Shown here: one piece after another, positions 24,150-32,167 of the stretch
How positions within the stretch are numbered: the first letter of the stretch is position 1
How the letters are laid out: each line of letters starts with the position of its first letter
Assembly: GCA_035294785.1 (NCBI GenBank)
Contig: DATGKF010000138.1
Location: 6,289 to 70,288, forward strand
Reading direction: 5' to 3'
Source: Poindextera sp035294785
GTDB taxonomy: Bacteria; Pseudomonadota; Alphaproteobacteria; Caulobacterales; Caulobacteraceae
DNA length: 64,000 nucleotides
The notes under the pieces: generated by a model
Seen by the model: only the letters and a program-made list of their open reading frames with translations
Databases searched by the model: none
Told to the model about the DNA's origin: nothing
Made by a program: the position numbers and the translations under genes

Positions 24150-25199
24150 ATGCGCATGCTGATGGCGACCTGGGACGGGGCGGGGAACTTCCCGCCGGAG
24201 CGGGCTCTGCTGAAGACGCTGACCGGGCGTGGGCATGAGGTGCACGTGCTTGGCCATGACGTCCAACGGCAAGCTGTCGAAACTGATGGTGGCCGCTTCA
24301 TGCCGCTGGCGAAGGCGGCGCAACTCGACTCCGGCGACCCGGGGCACGAGAGCCGTGTTTTTCAGGAGGTGATGTTCGCCGAGGCGTTCGGCGAAGACTT
24401 TGCGGCCGCGATCGACGCGGTCGACCCCAGCGTGCTGCTGGCGGACTGCTGCCTTGCCGGGCCGCTTCAGGCCGCGGCGCTGTCGAGGCGACCGAGCGTG
24501 TCCATGCTCCATACGCTCTACAGCTTCATCGAGGCCACGCCCTTCAAGGCGCCGAATGCGGCGGCGGACCTTGTGCTGGCGTTCAGCTACCGTGGCTTTG
24601 ACGCGGCCGCGCATCCGCCCGCGAACGTGGTCTATGTAGGCCCCTTGCGCGCCATCGCCGCCGGCGTCGCGCCCTGGCCGCGCCGCTTCCCCGACCGTCC
24701 GCGCGTCGTGGTCAGCCTCAGCACCAGCTTCCAAGGGCAACAGGATCTGCTCCAGCGGCTTTGCAACGCGCTCGCCGGGCTGACGGTCGAGGCGGTCGTG
24801 ACGACCGGACGCGGGATCGACCCCGCGGCGCTGACGGCAGGCGAGAACACCACCGTCGCCCGCCATGTCGCGCACGAGGCGGTCCTGCCTGAGAGCGACT
24901 TACTGATCAGCCACGCCGGGCACGGGACGGTGATGGCCGGCGCGAGCTGCGGCGCACCGCTGCTCTGCTTGCCGATGGGCCGCGACCAGTCGATCGTCGC
25001 CGCCCAGGTCGAGGCCTTGGGCATCGGCCGCGTGGCCGACCAGCATGCCTCGCCCAACGACCTCCGGGCGGAGATCAACGCCGCGCTGGCCGACGAAGAG
25101 GTCAAGCGCGCGGCGCGAGCGTTCGCCAGATCGGTGGCCGGGCAGACGAGCGCCGGCCGCGCCGCCGACCTTGTCGAACAACTCGCCCTGCGCGCATGA
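24150..25199 (+). CDS. GT1-family glycosyltransferase (UGT/macrolide-type)
   Basis: A 349-residue two-Rossmann (GT-B) glycosyltransferase. The N-terminus MRMLMATWDGAGNFPP and the C-terminal donor motif HAGHGTVMAGASCGAPLLC, followed by LPMGRDQ, match UDP-glucuronosyl/macrolide-type enzymes that glycosylate small hydrophobic molecules. It overlaps the following tetR by four bases, so a local repressor probably controls it, typical of detoxification or tailoring enzymes. Acceptor is unknown. Confidence 0.85.
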   Translation: MRMLMATWDGAGNFPPERALLKTLTGRGHEVHVLGHDVQRQAVETDGGRFMPLAKAAQLDSGDPGHESRVFQEVMFAEAFGEDFAAAIDAVDPSVLLADCCLAGPLQAAALSRRPSVSMLHTLYSFIEATPFKAPNAAADLVLAFSYRGFDAAAHPPANVVYVGPLRAIAAGVAPWPRRFPDRPRVVVSLSTSFQGQQDLLQRLCNALAGLTVEAVVTTGRGIDPAALTAGENTTVARHVAHEAVLPESDLLISHAGHGTVMAGASCGAPLLCLPMGRDQSIVAAQVEALGIGRVADQHASPNDLRAEINAALADEEVKRAARAFARSVAGQTSAGRAADLVEQLALRA

Positions 25200-25801
25200 G
25201 CGGCCGCAGCTACCGACAGACCGCCCGCGCCGAGGCGGTCGAGGCGACGCGGCGACGGATCGTCGACGCGTTCGCCGATGGCGTGCGCGACAAATGGTTC
25301 GACGAGATCACGCTGGAAGAGGTCGCCGCCGCGGCGGGCGTCACGGTGCGCACGGTGATCCGCCAGTTCGGCGGCAAGCAGGGACTGGTCGAAGGCTTCG
25401 TTCAGTATCGCGCGCCGCTGATTCAGGCGCGCCGGGCCGTCGCGCCCGGAGACGTCGACGGGGGCATCGCGCGCATCTTCGAGCTCTATGAAGACCTCGG
25501 AGACGCCACGACCCGGATCCTCGCGCAGGAGTCGCTGTACCCGGCGCTCGCGCCCTTTCTCGCCGCAGGCCGCGCCGGCCATCGCATCACGACGGCCGCT
25601 ACGTTCGCGCCCTTCCTAGCCGGGCGCCAGCCGGCGGAGCGCGAGCGCTGGCTCGACCTCCTCACCGCTGCGACCGACATCTATGTCTGGAAGCTCTTCC
25701 GCCGCGACATGGGCCACTCCGAAACCGAGTCGCGCGCGGCCATGCGGACCCTGGTCGACGGCGTCCTGGCGCAGCTGGCCGCCTCGTCGACCGGCGTCTA
25801 G
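25196..25801 (+). CDS. TetR family transcriptional regulator
   Basis: A 201-residue TetR protein. The helix-turn-helix is ITLEEVAAAAGVTVRTVIRQ at about residues 37-56 with FGGKQGLVEGF completing the domain; the remainder is the ligand-binding helical part. Its ATG overlaps the glycosyltransferase stop, and its 3' end overlaps the convergent ABC-peptidase gene by four bases. Probably represses its own operon through the dyad near 24100. Confidence 0.88.
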   Translation: MSGRSYRQTARAEAVEATRRRIVDAFADGVRDKWFDEITLEEVAAAAGVTVRTVIRQFGGKQGLVEGFVQYRAPLIQARRAVAPGDVDGGIARIFELYEDLGDATTRILAQESLYPALAPFLAAGRAGHRITTAATFAPFLAGRQPAERERWLDLLTAATDIYVWKLFRRDMGHSETESRAAMRTLVDGVLAQLAASSTGV

Positions 25802-28800
25802 CCCGCCATCGCCTTGGTGATCGTGGCTTCGGAGTCGCGAGTGATCATCGTGTTGAACGGATCGACGCCGGCGAACTTCGGCGCGCGATTGACGATGAGG
25901 TCGATGACCTGGAGTCCGGAGTGGATCGGCACGCGCTCGAGCGCGATCACGTCCTTGGGTCCGTAGCCGTGCGTCGCCGGCTCGACGTCGAAGGCGCCCA
26001 CATCCACCGTCTCGTTCATCGGCGCCGGCTCGGGCCGGCCCTGACCGTTGTCGTATTCCTTCTTGGCGTCCACCGTCAGCATAAGGTCGTAACGGCCGTC
26101 CGCACGCTTCTTGTAGACCGCTTTCACCGCCTTGATGTCGTAGAGGGTGATCTTCTGGAACAGGTCAGTGACCAGCTGCTGCTTGTCGGCGGGCGTCACC
26201 GCGCGCAGATCCTTCAGGAAGTCCGCGGTGGTCGGATAGGGCGGTCCCTTGAAGGCGAAGTCGTGGATCAACTGGCGCAGCGCCTGATTGACAGCGGCCT
26301 CGCCGATCTCGTCCTGCAGCCGGTACATCACCAGCGAGCCCTTGCGGTAGTAGACGTAGTCCTGCGTCTCGACTCGATCGAGCGGCTCTTCCTCCAGCAC
26401 CGAGCCGCCGCGGTTGCGCAGATAGCTGTCCAGCTCGAAGCGCAGGAACTTGCGCATCATGAACGGGCCGTACAGCTTCTTCATCGCCATCGCCGCGGAG
26501 TACTGCGCGAAGGTCTCTGACAGCATCTCGCCGCCCTGCTCGTCGGCGCCGATCACCTGGTGCGCCCACCATTGGTGGCCCAGCTCGTGCGCGCCGACGT
26601 AGGTGACCATGTCGACCAGATCGGGATCGCGGTTGTCCGCGATGAAGAAGATGCCCTCCGACCACGGAATGGTGTTGGCGAACGACTCCGCGAACGACCC
26701 CTGCGGTGCGGGAAACTCGAGCACCCGCACCTGGCGGAACTGATAGCGCGAGAAGTTGGCCTGGTCGTAGTCGAGCCCGGTCTCCACCGCATGCTGGATG
26801 CGCGCGACGTTCCACGGGTGCTTCGGGTCATAGTAGACGCTGATCGGGATGCCTTGGTAGGTGACCGTCGAGACGGCGTACCGCCCCGACTGGGCGGAGA
26901 AGAAGTCCAGCATCGGCGAATCCGTGACCGTGTGCACGGTGCGCCTGCCGTCTTTCGTCACGTCGGAGACGGTGTAGCCCGGCGCGATCGGCGTCTGGTC
27001 GGCGTCGGTGGAGACGGTGAGGTCGGCGCGGACCCAGTCGGCGTCGCGGCTCAGCCCGTTGAACTGATCGGCGCCCGGCGTCCCCAGCTTCGGTTGCCCG
27101 AGTTCAGGGACGAGGCCGTACTTCCGCCGCTTGGCCCGGTCCACCAGGAGCTGGTTCCGGTCCATGCCGATGAAGGGCATCACGTCGTTCGAGTTCACGA
27201 ACGTGCCGTTGTCCATCACGTTGACGATGTTGCCGCTGTTCTTGAACCCCTTCTGGCCGTGGCTGGTGACGAAGCCGATGTTTAGCGACTGACCAGGCTG
27301 AAGCGGCGTCGCCAGGTGGTAGATGCGGTAGTTGAACAGCGTGTCGTTCGACGTCAGCGTCGCGCCCGGCACGTAGACCGCTTTCACATCCAGGTTCAGC
27401 TGGAAGCGCACATGCAGGTCGGGGATTGGCTTGTCGCTTCGGTTTTCGATCACGTATCCGCCGGTGGTCACCACCCGCGTCTGGTGCGGATAGATGGCGA
27501 TGTTCGCCTTCACGAAGGTGATCTTCGGCTGCGGCAGCGTCTCGTAGCGCAGGTATTTCTTCTCGTAGTCGGCAGTCATCCGCTCGACGTCGAGGTGGTT
27601 TCGGTAGACGTTCCAGACGTTGGTGTTGATGAAGATGTAGACGCCGGAGCCGATGAAGACGGCCAGCGCCGCGGCCGCCACAACGCCGGCGGTCCCACGC
27701 AGCCGCGACGGCAGCCGCCGCAGCCGGGGCAGGAAGCGGGTTTCGGTGCCTCGCCGCCAAAGGCCGAACGCCAACACCAGCAGGATGAGGGCGAACGCGC
27801 TCCAGTAGAGCCTGAACCAGTAGGCGCCGATCCAGTAGTGGCCCTGGCCGTTCAGGTCAGAGAGCGGAACCGCCGGCCCGTTGCCGTACTGGTAGAGGTT
27901 GTGCTCCAGACCGACCGCGCCCATGACGCCGGTGAGGATCACGTAGAGGATCATCACCGCCCAACCGATGAACTTATGCGGGACCAGCGACTGCACGAAG
28001 ATCGCCAGCACGGCGACCAGGCTGGCGTCGATCGCGTTCGGCAGCACGTACCAGAGCAGGTACTCGCCCAGCTCGTAATGGAAGAACCCCTTCGCCGACT
28101 GGAAGGCCATCGCCGTGACGACGCCCACCACGTAGGTCGAGAACAGCACCCCGGTGATCGCCAGCGTCTTGGGCGCGACGTACATCCAGTCGGGCAGCGG
28201 CGTGGCGTCGATGATCTCGTGCGTCTTCCGCTCGGCTTCGCGCCAGACGAGCTCGCCGGCGAAGTAGACCGCGATGATCTGGGTGAAGAAGGTGAAGATG
28301 GTCGCCAGCGTGTTGATGTCCAGCGTCGTCACCGGATAGAGCCGACCGCCATAGAGGGTCGCCTGCACCGAGAACCACAGGTTGCTCAGCGACAGCGCCG
28401 CGGCGAGCCCCAGCAGGACGAAGAAGCCCGGGCTCAGGAACACCTGCTTGGCGTCCAGTTTGGTGCGCGCCCAGAGCTGGGCGAAGGCGGTGCGCCCGTC
28501 GAACACCGGCTTGGTGGCCGCCGCCAGCGGCATGGCCGGCTGTTCCAGCACGTCCGCGACGGCGGCCTGTTCGGCAAGCGCCCTGGCTTTGCGCGACCGG
28601 CGCCCGGCCGCGGCGGTCTGGAAGCGGAAGAGCCAGTAGGCGGCCGCCAGCACCACGGCCGCGACCGTCATCCAGATCAGCTTGTTGACGAGGAGGTCGC
28701 CGGCGATGGCGGGCATCTGGGTGTTGCGCTCGAAGGCGGTCCAATAGCGCGTGGCTTCGCCGAACGCGGCGCCGCCGAACGGGTCGACCAGCGCGCCGAT

Positions 28801-29406
28801 GTGGACGTACTCCGGCCGGCTGAGCGCAAAGCCGGCGATGGTGCGCGCCGCGAACAGCACGATGACGCTGACGTAGGTCCAGACCAGCGAGCGGGTGACC
28901 GTCGTCAGCGTGAAGAAGATCGCCGAGGTCAGGAAGATGACCGGCAGCGCCAGCACGAAGTAGCCGTAGAGGTAGTTGCCGGCGATGAACGGTCCCAGCG
29001 TCTCCTTGTCGACCCAGGGCATCACCGAGCCCAGCGCCAGCCCGATCGACACCGAAAGGAATGAAGTCATCAGCGCCAGGAAGGCGCCGGCGAAGCGGCC
29101 GTAGAGGTAGTCGAACTTGCGCACCGGTGTTGAGCGCAGGATCGCCCCGAAGCCCGTCTCGTCGTCGCGCAGGATGACGTTCCCGACCACGGCCGGCGCC
29201 ACGAACATGTAGATCGTCCCGAACAGCTGGCTGGCCAGGGCGATGACGTAGGCGGAGTTCTTGTGCACGTTGTCCGTCGAGCCGAACGAGACGAAGTCCG
29301 ACGCGATCAGGGCGAACGGCAACAGGCTGAAGATGGCGACGGAGATCCAGAAGATCGGCTGCCGCAGCTGGTAGCGGTACTCGAAGCCCGCGATCTTGAA
29401 GAACAT
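25798..29406 (-). CDS. ABC-2 type permease fused to M1 family aminopeptidase
   Basis: A 1202-residue fusion. The first half (about 1-620) has two blocks of ABC-2-like membrane helices: one at 15-270 with FRFQ after it, then a second at about 350-600. The second half is a gluzincin peptidase domain with H940-E941-x-x-H944 in AHELGHQWW and the third zinc ligand in LSETFAQYS about 20 residues on. The peptidase part is expected on the outer face. The ATG at 29404-29406 is used; a longer frame to 29706 overlaps the ATPase gene. It forms an operon with the ATPase 14 bases upstream. Families like this occur widely but transported or cleaved substrates are unknown. Confidence 0.9.
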   Translation of the reverse strand: MFFKIAGFEYRYQLRQPIFWISVAIFSLLPFALIASDFVSFGSTDNVHKNSAYVIALASQLFGTIYMFVAPAVVGNVILRDDETGFGAILRSTPVRKFDYLYGRFAGAFLALMTSFLSVSIGLALGSVMPWVDKETLGPFIAGNYLYGYFVLALPVIFLTSAIFFTLTTVTRSLVWTYVSVIVLFAARTIAGFALSRPEYVHIGALVDPFGGAAFGEATRYWTAFERNTQMPAIAGDLLVNKLIWMTVAAVVLAAAYWLFRFQTAAAGRRSRKARALAEQAAVADVLEQPAMPLAAATKPVFDGRTAFAQLWARTKLDAKQVFLSPGFFVLLGLAAALSLSNLWFSVQATLYGGRLYPVTTLDINTLATIFTFFTQIIAVYFAGELVWREAERKTHEIIDATPLPDWMYVAPKTLAITGVLFSTYVVGVVTAMAFQSAKGFFHYELGEYLLWYVLPNAIDASLVAVLAIFVQSLVPHKFIGWAVMILYVILTGVMGAVGLEHNLYQYGNGPAVPLSDLNGQGHYWIGAYWFRLYWSAFALILLVLAFGLWRRGTETRFLPRLRRLPSRLRGTAGVVAAAALAVFIGSGVYIFINTNVWNVYRNHLDVERMTADYEKKYLRYETLPQPKITFVKANIAIYPHQTRVVTTGGYVIENRSDKPIPDLHVRFQLNLDVKAVYVPGATLTSNDTLFNYRIYHLATPLQPGQSLNIGFVTSHGQKGFKNSGNIVNVMDNGTFVNSNDVMPFIGMDRNQLLVDRAKRRKYGLVPELGQPKLGTPGADQFNGLSRDADWVRADLTVSTDADQTPIAPGYTVSDVTKDGRRTVHTVTDSPMLDFFSAQSGRYAVSTVTYQGIPISVYYDPKHPWNVARIQHAVETGLDYDQANFSRYQFRQVRVLEFPAPQGSFAESFANTIPWSEGIFFIADNRDPDLVDMVTYVGAHELGHQWWAHQVIGADEQGGEMLSETFAQYSAAMAMKKLYGPFMMRKFLRFELDSYLRNRGGSVLEEEPLDRVETQDYVYYRKGSLVMYRLQDEIGEAAVNQALRQLIHDFAFKGPPYPTTADFLKDLRAVTPADKQQLVTDLFQKITLYDIKAVKAVYKKRADGRYDLMLTVDAKKEYDNGQGRPEPAPMNETVDVGAFDVEPATHGYGPKDVIALERVPIHSGLQVIDLIVNRAPKFAGVDPFNTMITRDSEATITKAMAG

Positions 29407-29420
29407 CTGGGCCGCTCCGC

Positions 29421-30311
29421 TCAGGCGGCCAGCCGGCCGGCGGCCAGCGTCGAGAAGTAGACGTCCTCGAGGCCGCCCTGCACCTGCGTGAAGCCCTCGC
29501 CGGGGTCGCCCTCGGAGAGCACGTGCACGACGGTGCGGCCGGCGAACAGCCGGGTGGAGATGACCTGGCGGCGCGTGCGGACATCCTCCAGCTCCGCCTT
29601 GGTCATCGTCTTCATCCAGATGCGGCCGTTCAGTTGCGCGATCAGCTCGACCGGCGAGCCTTCGCGCACGATGCGGCCGAGCGCGATGATGGCCATGCGC
29701 GGGCAAAGATCCGAGACGTCCTCGACGATATGGGTGGAGAGGATCACGGCCACGTTCTCGCCGATCTCGGCCAACAGGTTGAGGAAGCGCAGCCGCTCCT
29801 CCGGGTCGAGGCCGGCGGTGGGCTCATCGACAATGATCAGCTCCGGGTCGCCGATCAGCGCCTGGGCGATGCCGAAACGCTGGCGCATGCCGCCCGAGTA
29901 GCCGGCCAGCGCTTTCTTGCGCACTTCCCAGAGGTTGGTCTGGTTGAGCAGGTGTTCGACGGCCGCCTTTCGCGCCTTGGCGTCGGCGAGCCCTTTCAGA
30001 ATGGCCATGTGGTCCAGCATCTCGAGGGCCGAGACGCGCGGGTAGACGCCGAAGTCCTGCGGCAGGTAGCCCAGGCGGCGGCGCACCGCCGTCGGGTCCT
30101 TGATCACGTCGATGTCGCCGAACCGGATCGACCCCGAGGTCGGCGCCTGCAGCGTGGCGATCGTGCGCATCAGCGTCGACTTGCCGGCCCCGTTCGGGCC
30201 GAGCAGACCATAGAGCCCGGGCGGAATCTCCAGTGTCACCGCGTCCAGGGCCTTGGTCCCGTTGGGATAGACGTGCGTCAGGTGGGTGATGCTGAGCGTG
30301 CGTTCGACCAT
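29421..30311 (-). CDS. ABC transporter ATP-binding protein
   Basis: A 296-residue ABC ATPase. Walker A GPNGAGKST is at residues 38-46, the signature is YSGGMRQRFG, Walker B is LIIVDEPTAGLD and the switch His is in STHIVEDV. The C-terminal extension resembles those of ABC-2 exporters. It is the first gene of the operon with the permease-aminopeptidase fusion and presumably energises it. Confidence 0.93.
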   Translation of the reverse strand: MVERTLSITHLTHVYPNGTKALDAVTLEIPPGLYGLLGPNGAGKSTLMRTIATLQAPTSGSIRFGDIDVIKDPTAVRRRLGYLPQDFGVYPRVSALEMLDHMAILKGLADAKARKAAVEHLLNQTNLWEVRKKALAGYSGGMRQRFGIAQALIGDPELIIVDEPTAGLDPEERLRFLNLLAEIGENVAVILSTHIVEDVSDLCPRMAIIALGRIVREGSPVELIAQLNGRIWMKTMTKAELEDVRTRRQVISTRLFAGRTVVHVLSEGDPGEGFTQVQGGLEDVYFSTLAAGRLAA

Positions 30312-30383
30312 CGGTCCCTCTCTTGGCCGCGTCCGCGGCGTAGGCTCAAGCGCATGCCATGTTAGCCGGCGCGGCAGAGTTAG

Positions 30384-30395
30384 TTGTAATTACAA
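30384..30395. promoter_or_regulatory. A/T-rich perfect palindrome in divergent promoter region
   Basis: TTGTAATTACAA is a perfect 12-base palindrome in the 257-base gap between the ABC operon and the sulfatase-type gene. Its base composition contrasts with the surrounding GC-rich DNA, suggesting a promoter or operator element. No regulator gene is adjacent. Confidence 0.45.
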
Positions 30396-30434
30396 ATAAG
30401 CAACCCCAGGCGCCGGCGGCGCGGGGACCTATAT

Positions 30435-30460
30435 GTCACCTATAGGTGACGCGATATCGC
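30435..30460. promoter_or_regulatory. two abutting perfect palindromes, candidate operator
   Basis: GTCACCTATAGGTGAC (30435-30450, 16 bases) is perfectly self-complementary and is directly followed by GCGATATCGC (30451-30460), another perfect palindrome. The gap otherwise holds no gene. Two such sites touching each other by chance is unlikely, so this is a good candidate binding site for a dimeric repressor acting on the ABC operon, the downstream hydrolase, or both. Confidence 0.55.
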
Positions 30461-30568
30461 ATGCTCCGCGGCCGGGCAAGGGGCTCATTGCGAGCGGCGC
30501 GCGGCGCCTCCCCTCCGGCGGCGATCCGCACTAGCTTGTGAATCCTCGCGCGCCTGGAGGGCCGACCT

Positions 30569-32089
30569 TTGCCGCCCCTGAACGTCCTCTTCATCACCGC
30601 CGATCAGTGGCGCGGCGACTGCCTGTCCGGCCTCGGCCATCCCGTGGTCAGGACGCCCAACCTGGATGCGCTGGCCGGCGAAGGCGTGCACTTCACCCGC
30701 CACTTCGCCAACACCGCGCCGTGCGGGCCTAGCCGCGCGACGCTGCACACGGGCCTTTATCTGCAGAACCATCGCAGCCACGCGAACGGGACGCCGCTCG
30801 ATGCGCGCCACACCAACTGGGCGCTCGAGGCGGCGAGGCTTGGCTACGATCCGGTGCTCTACGGCTACACCGACACCAGCGTCGACCCGCGCAGCGTGGC
30901 CGAGGACGATCCCTGGCTGAACACCTACGAGGGCCCGCTGCCCGGTATCCGCATCGGCTGCCTTCTGGACGGGGAGCCGAAGCCGTGGACGGACTGGCTG
31001 AAGGCCAAGGGCTACAAGACGCCGTCGAACCCGACGCACGCGTATGGCTATCGCGAGCCCGGTCCGGACTACGAGGACGGCCTCGCCCATCCCCGCCCGC
31101 TCGCCTTTCCGGCAGAGGCCGATGACACGGCTTTCCTCGTCGAGCGGCTGACGGAATACCTGGCGGGCGCAAAGGACCCCTTCGTCGCTCACCTATCGCT
31201 GCTGCGCCCGCATCCGCCCTTCGTTGCCCCGGAGCCCTACAACGCGCTCTACGACCCCGCCGACTTGCCGGACTTCGTGCGGGCGGACAGCGTCGATGAG
31301 GAGAGCCAGCAGCATCCCTGGCTGGCCTGGCGCCTGGCCCGGCGGGAGTTTCGCGCCACCGACAACGATCTGCGTCTCCGCCGCCTGAAAGCCGCCTACT
31401 ACGGCCTGATGACCCGCGTCGACGACGCGATCGGCGGGCTGATGACGTTCATGCGCTCGTCCGGACTGATCGACCGTACCCTGATCATCTTCACCTCTGA
31501 CCACGGCGAGGAGATGGGCGACCACTGGTTGCTGGGCAAAGGCGGCTACTTCGACGGCTCGTTCCACATTCCGCTGATCATCCGCGACCCGCGCGCCCGC
31601 GCCGACGCGAGCCGCGGGCTCAAGGTCGAGGCCTTCAGCGAGAACGTGGACGTCATGCCGACCCTTCTGGAGGCGATCGGCGCCGAAGTCCCGCGCACAT
31701 GCGATGGCCGCAGCCTCGCGCCCTTCCTGACAGGCAAAGGGGCGCCGGCGAGCTGGCGCGCGGGCGCGCATTGGGAATACGACTTCCGCGACGACGCTGC
31801 GACCGCCGCCGGCGAACATGATCTCACCCCGGACCAATGCGCCCTGAACGTGCTCCGCGGCGAGCGCTACAAGTACGTCCACTTCACCCGCTTGCCGCCG
31901 CTTCTGTTCGACCTCGCCCGCGATCCGCACGAGACCACCAATCTGGCCGGCGATCCCGACCACGCGGCGATCGTGATGGAGAGCGCCCAGGCGCTGCTCT
32001 CCTGGCGCATGACCCACGACGAGCGGACGCTGACTCACCTTAGGCTCACGCCCAAGGGCGTCGTCACCGAGGCGGCCGCCCGCTACTGA
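30569..32089 (+). CDS. sulfatase-family phosphonate monoester hydrolase
   Basis: A 506-residue alkaline phosphatase superfamily enzyme. The formylglycine motif is C52-G-P-S-R56 in NTAPCGPSRATLHTG, so activation needs a formylglycine-generating enzyme. Metal ligands include D12 and the later TSDHGEEMGDH. Overall pattern, especially NHRSHANGTPLD, YRPHPPF-like LRPHPPFVAPEPY, ERYKYVHFTRLPPLLFDL and LSWRMTHDERTLTH, closely follows the rhizobial phosphonate monoester hydrolase/arylsulfatase clade. Start is TTG, with GGAGG eight bases upstream. The enzyme is probably cytoplasmic since no signal peptide is present. Confidence 0.88.
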   Translation: MPPLNVLFITADQWRGDCLSGLGHPVVRTPNLDALAGEGVHFTRHFANTAPCGPSRATLHTGLYLQNHRSHANGTPLDARHTNWALEAARLGYDPVLYGYTDTSVDPRSVAEDDPWLNTYEGPLPGIRIGCLLDGEPKPWTDWLKAKGYKTPSNPTHAYGYREPGPDYEDGLAHPRPLAFPAEADDTAFLVERLTEYLAGAKDPFVAHLSLLRPHPPFVAPEPYNALYDPADLPDFVRADSVDEESQQHPWLAWRLARREFRATDNDLRLRRLKAAYYGLMTRVDDAIGGLMTFMRSSGLIDRTLIIFTSDHGEEMGDHWLLGKGGYFDGSFHIPLIIRDPRARADASRGLKVEAFSENVDVMPTLLEAIGAEVPRTCDGRSLAPFLTGKGAPASWRAGAHWEYDFRDDAATAAGEHDLTPDQCALNVLRGERYKYVHFTRLPPLLFDLARDPHETTNLAGDPDHAAIVMESAQALLSWRMTHDERTLTHLRLTPKGVVTEAAARY

Positions 32090-32167
32090 GTCGCTCGCGC
32101 CGTTGCCTTCGGCCACGGCGTGCGGGATGAAGACAGCCATGCAGTCTCCACGTCATCGAGGCGGCCG

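Noticed and set aside
27316..29064. Plus-strand 580-codon frame opposite the ABC-peptidase gene
   Set aside because: Arg/Asp/Gly-rich with no recognisable fold; the minus strand encodes membrane helices and a zinc peptidase.
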